DNA of 64,000 nt from Apophysomyces variabilis (Eukaryota > Mucoromycota > Mucoromycetes > Mucorales > Mucoraceae), in the NCBI GenBank assembly GCA_002749535.1, contig MZZL01000406.1, forward strand, positions 739,075 through 803,074, given 5' to 3'. The translations under genes were made by a program, and so were the position numbers. The notes under the pieces are model-generated. The model had not been told where the DNA came from. It ran no database searches and was given only the letters and a program-made list of their open reading frames with translations. Positions 22,998-32,840 of the stretch are shown in pieces. The stretch's first letter is position 1, and each line of letters starts with the position of its first letter.

Positions 22998-25938
22998 TCA
23001 ACTGGAAAAATGTCGTCTAAATTCTAGTGGTCTTTCATCCTTATTGTTCATCATGTATAAAAATACTTCTCGGATATTCATGGCAGCCATATGATCGCGG
23101 TTCCAGTACATTGCCGGGCATGATTCTTTCTGACAAACCAACACAGCATGTATCCCTGCGCCTTCTTGACCATTTGCATCCGGGCGTTCCTTGTTTTTTT
23201 GGAGGCCTTTTTCCTTGCAACGTGGGCATATTTGTGAAGTTAAGTACTCCTCAACCATAGAGACATAGGCTGGCGACTGCCCAACAAAAGAAATTAAAAG
23301 TAGATAGCATGACCTTAAACATTACCTTTCTTCTAAAAGCTTGACGTTTTAATTCTTTAACTATCGCTTTCGTTGGGGCAGCCACCCGACCATGCATTGA
23401 GCCTGAAAAAGTCCCATTGCCGTAAGCAATTATTATAGGCCCATTTCTTTCGTCATGCTTGTCGTTGGGACAATGAGCAACCCATTTCTTTTCATTCGGC
23501 TTTTTTTGATTCTGACAACTGTCCATGTTGTATTTTTTGTTATCACATAGGAGCCTCTTGGCTATTTCGGCTCTTCCTTTCTGTCTGCCGATGTATGATT
23601 TGAATTTAAGTTTGTTATACCTAGACTATCGTTACATAACAGGTGATATAACAGCAATCCTACCTCAGATCTCTGCAATAGAATTCGGTAATCGTTTCGT
23701 AGTGCTGCATAACATATCTCACAGAGTCAGTGAGCTTCTGTAGGTCGGTCGTTTTGAGAGACGGTATATCGTCGACCAACTTTTAGGCTTCAGGCTCGGC
23801 ATCCATATACTGTTTTCGCCTCTGGTTTGCACGATTATAACCACTGATGGAGTAGTACTCGGTAGTTGTGCTCGTGCGAACTCGGTGCGGTGACGAAGGG
23901 TTGCCATCCGCAGCCACAAACACACTTGAAACTCCTGGATCGACACCCCAGATGACTGCGTTATGATATTTGCCTTTCAGATTGGCCGGAGTGAGAGGTT
24001 TCTTTTTAGGGTCAAACGGTTCTTTGTACTTCTTGAATATGAACTCCACGTCCATCCCGTCAGTACGGATGACGTCCCTTCAAGCGCTTTAGTAATTCAA
24101 CATATGAATGCCATTGACTTACCAGAATATTGTCTTTTCATTTTCTAGGCTTTCATAGGTAGGATAACCGATTTTGGCCATGTCGAACAAATCAAAGTAC
24201 TCACGTCGAGTTTCCGAAGGATGTACGGGCGTCTGATTTTCTCGTCAACCGGCTTGAAACAGAAGACGTGCCAATGCTTGATTGTCAACGGTAACGTATC
24301 GCATCTGAAAGGTGTAAACGGGCAGCATTGTAAACTTCCGGGTTCCCTTTGGATCGGCATATTTTTCCGGAGCAAATGTGTTGCTTTCAATGGCATCAAT
24401 TGTTTCTTTGATAAACGATTCAAGACTGGTCATTTCGGCTTTAGGGAGCGGTTTAAATCTCTTTGGTAGCCGAAGCGAAGATTTTTTTCTGATTGCTTCT
24501 CGAACTGCATACTTGAGACTTGATCGAAGTCGCTTAGATAGTGGGTTTGTGTTTACCAGCTGAAAACGGGAATAGAATCAATATACCGAAACTTAAGAAA
24601 CCGCAAAGTTAACTTACTTCTTCCACCATCCGGTGAACATATGCTGTTGAAACATGGTTTTGTGGTTTGCCTTCGGTAATGGCAATTTTCTGCTCAAATC
24701 TCTTCATGACTTGAAATAACCAGGGCAAAAGCAAATGAGGTTTGGCACTCAAAATGTTCTCGTCAATGGTGGTTACACCAAGTGTAGAGCGAACCAATTT
24801 CACCAGTGATTCGGATATGTCAATAATGCCTTGATTTTTATCAATTGATGTAGGCCATTGACAATTAATGTCGCATAGCTTATTGTACATGTACTCCGCC
24901 ATAGTATTGCGATCTTTCACTGTGGACGATTCCCAGAAGGCTTCATCGTTCTTGTCGGACATGCAAATCAACAGGCACTGCGTTGTCTTTTTCTTAAAGT
25001 TTGCGCAGACATGATTACGAATCGCCTCTTCGTATTCTTTGGCCGCACTTGAGACCACTGTCATGAATCCTTTCGACTTGGACTTGCTTTCTTGAAAATT
25101 ACCAAGGGTCTCCTGGAAGGTGACAAGCGTGTTTTTCAGGCTTTCATCGGCATGATGTGCTTCGCCTGCAATTAATGCAAACAGTGTGTAGCACAGCTGA
25201 TGGGCGATCGGGGGAATCTCTTTTGATTCGGAAAGTAGATTTACGAAGTAAAAGTTGGCAAAGAGAGACCCAGCATATGTCACGTCTCGCACATGCTTTA
25301 CGCATTCTCTGACATTTGCAACAAAGCTTGCGCTCCGGCAGGTGTTTGACAGCGACGCTTTGATTACTCGCGTTTGCTTAAAGTTTTTCGGAGGCTTCCT
25401 TTTTGTGGTAGGATCTTTACACAATTTGCTTGTGCTTCTCTGATGATCGGTCCCTCCGCAAGTGGGACATCTTAACGCCTTGGCGCTTGACAACTTTTCC
25501 TGCACGCTTGCTTGTTGTAACTCTGCTTTTGCTTCATATTTTGCGCTTCTCTTTTCATACGCCTTTTCAGCCTTGATCAGAGCTTTTGACTTCTTTACGG
25601 ACGATGGACCTTCGACAACTTGTAAGTAAGATACCGGAAGTGTGGGAAAAAGCTAAATACCTGCTTCAGGAATGCTTTCAGTGTATTTGTGAAGTAAACT
25701 CTCTGTCTCATCATCATCCTTTTGTGCGACATCGGCTGAGTCTATAACCTTTTTTTTTCCTTTCTTCTTTTTTGCAGTGGGGCCAACTTTGATCAAATCG
25801 CAATTTAGCTGCCAATATGCCACGGTCATAAAAGCATTACTGCTTACCTGAATGCGTTTTGCGTTGAATGACAATAGGCGGCTGGAAGTCATCATCATTC
25901 TCTTCAATAGGTCTTTTACGGTTTTTATGCTTATCCAT
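22998..25938 (-). pseudogene. Fanzor RNA-guided nuclease (TnpB homologue), catalytic motifs intact, two in-frame stops
   Basis: Seven exons on the minus strand with consistent phases: 25938-25848, 25786-25661, 25618-24618, 24559-24123, 24077-23664, 23620-23326, 23276-22998; 880 codons. The C-terminal third is a RuvC nuclease of the Fanzor/TnpB type: RuvC-I Asp598 in VIWGVDPGVSSVFVAADG, the relocated RuvC-II Glu797 or 798 in SMVEEYLTSQICPRC, a C4 zinc finger (Cys805, 808, 836, 841) and RuvC-III Asp849 in YWNRDHMAAMNI. Asp598 to the Thr-Ser is about 200 residues, inside the published Fanzor pattern. The N-terminal 590 residues are basic and helical, with a CPTC-x4-H-x7-C knuckle at 123-139. Family members cut DNA guided by an RNA encoded at the element's 3' end. 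Two codons in otherwise perfect frame are stops: TGA at 24247-24245 (codon 511) and TAA at 23785-23783 (codon 650). No intron that I tested removes them, so this copy looks recently inactivated. Confidence 0.88.
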
Positions 25939-27023
25939 CGTGGGATTGAAGAAAAATAGAAACAAGTGACAACAAAATCGGTCCTCAGCTTTCAGATATA
26001 AACCTCTATTTTCTTTTAACCGGTCACTCGCTGGAGAATACAATACTGATGTTAATTTGTTTGACTCGTGACATTATCCCACTCCTTCCTGTTTAACACC
26101 ATTCAGTCAACGGAACACTCATATAGTGTTGCAACTTTTGCATATATCTTACTTTTGATGGGTTCCATTAACTAACTGTTTTGTAAATGGATATTTATTG
26201 GAGAAAGGGCATAAAATAGACTGAAGAGGGTCAGTATCTGGAGATGACATGCCGGTGAGCCGAATATAGGCGATCTGACAGGTTAGTACACCAACGGCTA
26301 TATCTGCCTCCAGAATGAGGCATAAGTCTACAATTAATGAGTGCGTACTATTAAAAAGAGAGAGAACAATTTGAGAAGCTAGCTTACGGATAAAGCATAA
26401 CACACTGACCAACTTTGAGACACAGCTTATGAGGCTGTAGCCTACTAACATCAGCCCTACGTTGCTCTGCCATGGCTGACATCAGGAACAATCTGTGATA
26501 AATTACTTGCCCGCCTTAGTTCGCCCCAAAAGATATTAGAACACGATAAACTAAATCATAATAGAGCATAGAATTCATTCATCCTATACAACTGTCGATG
26601 TTTTGGAATATATAGGACGCCCAAGAATTCTCAGATGCATTACTTTCATCAATATCTCTGCTTAATGGCTTACAAAAACGCAGATTTTCATTATCCTTCC
26701 TTCCAATAGACATAAAATAGGTACCAGTTACTGGCTTAGCCCTTGGGCATCATGAAAAGAAGGATGCTTGCTGGCTACTGGTCTCGGCCCCTTGTGCCTC
26801 GCATTTTAAGTAGTGGAAAGTACCCCTCATGTAACGTACACCTCAAATTCTCATCACCCCAAAAATCCATAGGGAACGAATCTTGTTGAAACCCAGTTCC
26901 CAATAGTTTTCCGGAAAATGATTTTCTCAGAGCGAATCAGTGTAAAAAGCTGTCCCAGTGCCAATCAAAGTGCGTAGACTCTGTGCAACCAAACCGTGCT
27001 CCTTTAATAGAGTAGCTTTTTGA
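25939..27023. other. non-genic, between the Fanzor and Helitron ends
   Basis: Holds the Fanzor 5' flank. The minus ORF at 26149-26451 (100 aa) has no recognisable domain. I could not define a left end of the Fanzor element or a target duplication. Confidence 0.45.
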
Positions 27024-28080
27024 CTAGCTGTTTCGCGCTTCGCGCTTCTGGGGGGCGAAGCCCCCAGGTATAGAAATAGTGGAATTGAATGTATATTGAT
27101 GTGCTGCATAGTGTAATTGGGGATAACTGGGAATAATAGTTGTACAAAAAATCCTATTTTACGATGCTGGGAAAGCATTATGATATACAACGTTTTTGGT
27201 GATAGGTTCATGGGTATCATTCCACTCACACATGATTCTCAAGTTGGAGGCCTCAGTCACTCTTGATAGAGCAACATATAGCTGACTATGAGAAAACACG
27301 GATTGTGGGAGGTATAAGCCAACATGATTAAGGGTCTGACCTTGCGCTTTATTGATTGTCATGGCGAATGCAGGCTTCACTGGAAACTGTCTTCTTGCTA
27401 TGCTGAAAGGCAAGTTGGTATCAAAAACAATGAGCTTGATTCGAGGTATAGAGACTTGTGATCCCGCATATCCGCCAGTAGCAATCTCAGCGTCAATGAT
27501 ACGCAGATGTAGAGCTCGAATAATCAAGCGCGTGCCATTGCAAAGGCCAGCCTTGGGATCCATATTGCGTAAGAGCATGATCGGCATGTTGATCTTAAGA
27601 TTAAGGGTATGTGGTGGAAGAGCTAAGAAAAATAGGTTCATTGCCCGGGGTTGATGAACAGTAGATAGACGTTACCTGCAAATGATAGTCAATTTAAAAA
27701 AGTCTACAGGCACTTGATTCTGATGTTCGCGTTCGACAGCAATATCAGCGCTGTTGTAAGCGCGGCTCGTTCCTGGGAATAAATTCGTAATAATGTTGTT
27801 GATCATGTCTACATGGTGATTTTTCGGTGTGAGGATAGCACGATCTGTAAGAAGTTGGGTATCAATGGGAGGGAAAGCATTGAGTACTGGGTGGTATATA
27901 GCGGCAATAAGGTTATCGACGTTTGACCCGGGTATGCACCACTGAGGGTTGAGGGGAATATAAGCGGAATTTGGAACTGCATAAATAAGTGAGAAAATGA
28001 TGAGATTCATATGATAGAAGAGTACATACCTGGTGGGACACGGTCATCACCAACATTCAAAAGGAACTCGTAATTTTTTA
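27024..28080 (-). mobile_element. 5'-truncated Helitron: PIF1-like helicase C-terminus plus 3' terminus
   Basis: The minus strand encodes the last part of a PIF1-type (RepHel) helicase. First comes EFLLNVGDDRVPP (about 28070-28035), then after a GT-AG intron VPNSAYIPLNPQWCIPGSN to ILTPKNHHVDMINNII, then PHTLNLKINMPIMLLRNMDP, NGTRLIIRAL, MTINKAQGQTLNHVGLYLP and YVALSRVTEASNLRI (helicase motifs V-VI). A single in-frame TAA at 27672-27674 breaks it. About 110 nt after the ORF end lie a 7-bp GC-rich hairpin (27048-27067), the motif GCGCGAAGCGCGAAACAG and CTAG (27027-27024), which fit a Helitron 3' terminus (hairpin then CTRR) inserted before T. The Rep domain and 5' end are missing, so it cannot move itself. 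Confidence 0.8.
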
Positions 28081-29783
28081 ATGTGTTTTCTTGTAATAAG
28101 TGTTTTCTTTTAATTGTATAGCATAGTCTTATTCCTTTACTGACGATGTTCATTCGGTGGAGCAGAACGAGATGAACCAATGGGTTGGTTATTGTTGCTG
28201 TATTCTCGCAACATGCGTTGGCTGAGGAAGATGTTTTTGTCGGTTAAGAACGACATATAAACTGGTCAATGATAATGAACACTTGAGTGATAATATCCAT
28301 TTTTCACCCCATTCCATATTTCCGTTTCATATCGACCCATTCTTGTGCTAAAAACTGGCAAATCATGTAAGTTGAATGCTTATATCACCAATGCCTTGCA
28401 AATGGCTCGTCAATCCAAGCTATATGTACATTCATGCGTCTAACTTCTCGACATATAGCGGTTTCCATACAAGTCATCCAGGTTTGGGTTGGCATTGTAT
28501 CCCTCTGTGCTTCCTTCTTTTTACACACTTTGGAATTGCACTCTTTGACCTAGATTGACTTTACGTTGGAGAGTGTTCTCGTGGTTGATGCGGTCGAGGC
28601 GCTTTGGCCCTCATGGCCCTCCCGCTCTCACTTTTCTTTTCCTTTTTTTGTCTCTCGCCCCAGGATGAGCACCAGCGCCTCATCGCGGAGTGTGTATGCC
28701 ATGGATTTGAATAAGGTGTCTGTAAGTAGTCTTAATTATTGAATGAACAATTGCATACGGACAACATCGTTTTCCATCTGTAGCTCCTGGCGGCTTTTTC
28801 TTTCTAACAAATTTTTACTTGTACATTTTAAACAATCTGTACACCGTTAGCCGCCCTCGACTAGATGCATCGCGGTCCCCCAACCTATGCATTGGGAGTA
28901 CTATTCGGGTGCAAGTAAAAAGGCATCATACCATTCCCCATTTACTGTTTATTGAATTATATTTTGCGCTATTCCAATGAATTTTGTGTCCATTAGAGGA
29001 TCAAGTTAATGTAAGTAAAACGTACTTCCCGCATAACCTATATATTAAGGATGCATATCTACTTTACGTTTAGCGCAAATTTGGTCCTTTCCATGGACGC
29101 GAAACTTATTTTAGAGTAGCGCGAAATGTATTTCAATAAACATTAAAGCACAGATGCATTAGACAGCAAGAGTGACACCGTTGTTTTCGGCTATGCATCG
29201 ACTTGCTAGGTCATAGAGTAACAATGATATATTCATCACCAGGAAAAGGTTTACATAGTTAGAGGATGTTTTTTTTGGTTCACCTATCTTCCAAACGCAG
29301 CCATTGAATGACTAAAACACCTTTGGCGCGAAAAACCTTTACGACATGATATGCGTTAATCGTTTCATCGATTGTGACCTTCTCTTGTCCTCATGAATCG
29401 ATTGTAACTGATACAAAACCATTCAGCAGTAAAGGAAGCAGTATACGTTGTCTACTAACTCTACGTGAAGGGTAATAGCACCTTGCATGATAAGCTAATA
29501 CAAGCTCTGCTGTATGCGCATCTTCCTTTCACTTAAGCATTGATTTAAGACGCTTTCAGAGATACATGTAACTTGTATATTTGACGACCACAACCGTTAA
29601 GTGTCGTATTGTCGAATGGCAGAGGATAAGTAAATCGCCTTAGTAGGAAAAAGGGAAAAGGAGAAAGAAATAAGGCAAATGAAAGGCGCCGAAAAAATTC
29701 ATTCAATAAAACGATGACAAAGAATGCGGTGCTTGCATTTTCCATTTCCTTTTTCCTGTTCCGCATAATATACACAGAGTACC
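28081..29783. other. intergenic
   Basis: 1.7 kb. A GC-richer patch (28561-28740) contains an ATG at 28665 opening a short frame with a GTAAGT donor at its end, but the next in-phase exon ends after eight codons, so I do not call a gene. The rest is AT-rich promoter-like sequence upstream of the DUF2470 gene. Confidence 0.45.
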
Positions 29784-30636
29784 ATGACTGACCCTATAGC
29801 TCCTCATAGTGCACCCATTGCAGCTTACATGAGCGTCCATTCAGGTAAGATAACAAGAAGGAAGTACTAAGGTAGAACTCCCCCTTATTGTCTCTTTTTA
29901 GCAACCAACCTAGCTTATGTGCGGTATTTCGCGAAAAAGGATGATGCTGTGAATGCGACCTTCAAGTATGTCAACGCCCAAGGGTTTGGTCTGTCCTACA
30001 CCATGCCCAATGGCGAGGAAGAAGTGACATTCATAGAGTTTAAGACGCCGCTGACGAAGCGAGAAGAAGTTCGACCTGTATTAGAAGCTATGGCCAAGGA
30101 AGCAGAAACGGCTCTCGGTCTGGTAAGATTACCAAAACGAGACAGACCACGGTTATTCAATCCCTTTTTTCTTCTTCTAGCCGAGTTCTCTTGCCGGTCC
30201 TCCACCTGTGAGTGCCATTGCCAAGGCGTTGTATGCTCATGCAACCAACGTCTATGTCCCCCCAGAACCCAACGTACCATTGGACACCTTTTATCCTGCC
30301 AAGCCCTTCTGGAAGGTATCCATCACAGGTGGCCTAGCTACCTTGGCCCTGTTGACATTCGCCACAGACGCATATTTAACCCGTCAATTCCCGCCAAGCA
30401 TCCTACAGTTTCGAAACACGCTCGGTGTCGGTTTGCTTCGTACCGTGTGGAACACGGCCATCTCTGTACACGTCCTTGAGGCGACCGCGGCACTGGTCAT
30501 CTGTTTGCGTAGACGATGGTACAGCCCTTGGACTACCATAAAGTGGACTGCAAGTACACTGTGCTTCGGTTTCGCCTCTATGAAGGAACTCGTTCGGCAT
30601 GGAAAAGAAGTAACTGCTAACACAAAGAAAGACTGA
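29784..30636 (+). CDS. DUF2470-domain membrane protein
   Basis: Three exons, 29784-29844, 29902-30122 and 30181-30636, give 245 residues. The N-terminal 100 residues match the DUF2470 layout: an MSVH start helix, YVRYFAKKDDAVNATFKYVN, then GEEEVTFIEFKTPL and VRPVLEAMAKEAETAL. This fold is found in HugZ-like heme-related proteins and in fungal proteins of unknown role. The C-terminal half has three to four hydrophobic helices (for example GGLATLALLTFATDAYL, then AISVHVLEATAALVICL and a last one around TIKWTASTLCFGFAS), so the protein is an integral membrane protein with a soluble N-terminal domain. The function is unknown; the compartment cannot be told, as no clear targeting signal is seen. 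Confidence 0.75.
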
Positions 30637-30813
30637 AAAGAAAAAGGTCTTCTACAGCGAGCCATAGCTAATTCATCTAATTGCACAAAGATACAGCAAG
30701 CTGTATTATACTAAATACATACTACTAAGGCATTGGTGCCCCCTTTTTTTTTGGTCTTGTGCAGTACTATTGTCTCTTCTTTCATTTTCATCTTCCTTTT
30801 TTTCCTGACATGG

Positions 30814-32649
30814 TTACGCGGGAATTCTATTCAGGACTTCCTGAGCTTCTGCTTCTAAAGCACGATTATTTTCCCGTCGTTGTTCTTCCCGACTTTCTTG
30901 AGGACCGAGAAGCTCTTCATACATGTCACGCCTACTCTTCGCTTCAGCTGCCACAATAGCTAGTACCCATTGTATCCCGTTAATAAGCGTATCCTTATCA
31001 TCCACTTCGTTAGGATTTCTCAGTCGAGCACGACTATTATTCCCCCAAGGACAATAATCTCGATGCTGCGTTAGGGCGTCAAAGTCAACTTTTTCAGATT
31101 CGTCCTGCTCTGAAGATTTTATCTGGTATAAGCCGACAGTTCGGAAGCAATCTTGACAAGTCAACGCTTTCACGGATCCAACTTCTTTCAGACACCAGCC
31201 GAAAATGGGAAGGACATAAGCTGTCATCATGGTGTCAGTTGGTGAACATGTGCCGTTCTCTTTAATTAGATTTTCGAAGCTAGAGACCAGGTATTGTACA
31301 TCTTTCAATTGACTCTCCGTCTGGACAGCAGCATTAACCAACAACATCATTCCTCATTCGCATAGATAATCAAGTCTTACCAAAGAATAGTGGATAGCTG
31401 GTAATTCAGGTCCACATCCTAAGAATTTTCGTCCTTCGGTCTCTATCCTTTCTATTGTCTCACTTGATCTTCTCAAAGGGAATGAATAAATTTGATCTAA
31501 TACAGAGTTAATAACTTCTTTTCTTTATCTCATCAGTAGAGACATGCCTTTACAGTGATAAAGTCTCCAAGGGCATTGCTCACTATGGAATCCGAACAGA
31601 CCCTCTTCATATCGCTTCGTTACCTTGGCGACTGTAACCGTGGGTAAGTTCGTTTCTTAATAGGCGTTATTTGCATGGGAAAGACATACCAGCAGGGTTA
31701 TCGTTCTCGTACAATTCTAAGCTTATCATCGCCATGGTGGATTGACAATCATTGCATGTAAGATAGGCTATGTCCTTGTCGTTGACCGTTTTGGTTTCCA
31801 CAAACTGCCAGCCATGCATTGAGAGCTTAGGAGCTGTGATTGGGCGCCGCGTTTCAATAAAAGAGGGAGGGAATGTCTTTAGGCGTTGATAGAATTTTCC
31901 ACGATCGAGTGAGACATCTGGCGTCGCAGGTACTGCAGCTTTGTTGGCTTTATGTCTTTTCTGAATGCGTCTACCTGTCATTGTCAGACAAGAGAAAAAA
32001 GGGGGAAGCCGGAAATGGGCAATATGGAAACCTACTTGTCAATTTCTTCTAATGCCACAGCGTCTTCCAGAGAGCGCTTCATTGTAGGCAGCATCTTGTG
32101 AGATTCTCGCGTTTTCAACAGAAACTGATGGAAATCTTCGTATTTTCGCGAAGCTGGCCTTTTCACAGCGTGTGCGTCTGCTACCGGTACAGAGCCTGTT
32201 TCCGAAACTCCTGCGTCGGAGGAAGGTGCCAAGGAAGTTTCCGGCTGCACACCATCTCTCGTATATTCCACGGAATTAGACAAATTCTCGTTGGGATTGT
32301 CCACCATGTCCATGATCGTGTCCTCGGGGTTGTTGTCTAGAGGCTCGAAAGTGACCGTAGGTTGTGGCGATGAAGTTCCCGCTGTAGGAATGGCTGTAAC
32401 GGTAGGCTCTTCACTAGGAGGTTCTGTCGTGGGTGCAGCTGCGATGATCGCATTTTCTTCTGGTGCTTCAACTGTGGGTATAGAGGTGACAATGATCGCT
32501 TCCGAACTTTCCACCGCTGTCGATGTACTCTCCACCTCTTTCTCAGAAGTCTCTAGCAGGGATTCAGATTCCACAATCAGAACCTCCTTGGGTGTTTCTG
32601 AGGCGTTGTTAACTGCTACAATCTCCTTCTCTTTGGGAGAATCTGCCAT
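30814..32649 (-). CDS. rsm1: C3HC zinc-finger protein, Rsm1/NIPA (ZC3HC1)-like
   Basis: Five exons, 32649-32036, 31970-31690, 31631-31554, 31496-31381 and 31320-30814, give 531 residues. After an acidic, Ala/Thr/Pro-rich N-terminal 170 residues comes the C3HC domain: RGKFYQRLKTFPPSFIETRR, LSMHGWQFVE, LTCNDCQSTMAM and, after an intron, EEGLFGFHSEQCPWRLYH. A second, Rsm1-type domain follows (PIFGWCLKEV, LTCQDCFRTVGLY, HRDYCPWGNNSR), ending in an arginine/glutamate-rich helix. In S. pombe Rsm1 takes part in mRNA export; human ZC3HC1 sits at the nuclear basket. The sequence supports the same family, and a nuclear pore or mRNA export role is inferred. The two CPW motifs are placed as in the family's tandem zinc-binding domains. 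Confidence 0.87.
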
Positions 32650-32840
32650 CTTCTATGTTCGATGGAGGAGACACGTCGCATCAAGCAGAAGCAAATCATT
32701 TTTGCGATATACTGTTAAAACTCAGCAGTTCCATGGTAAACATGCAAAAAGAGTTTATGGTCGATCCTCATTTATGAAAATAAATTATGATAAGGTTGTA
32801 TCCATTCAATAGACAACTTCCCATTAGCACATAAAGCAAT

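Noticed and set aside
23783..24247. Introns that might remove the two Fanzor stop codons
   Set aside because: Candidates found (for example 73 nt for the TAA, 17 or 35 nt for the TGA) are too short or break the reading frame downstream, so true nonsense codons are more likely.
28665..28740. Possible gene start with ATG and GTAAGT donor
   Set aside because: The only in-phase acceptor leads to a stop after eight codons; no further exons found.
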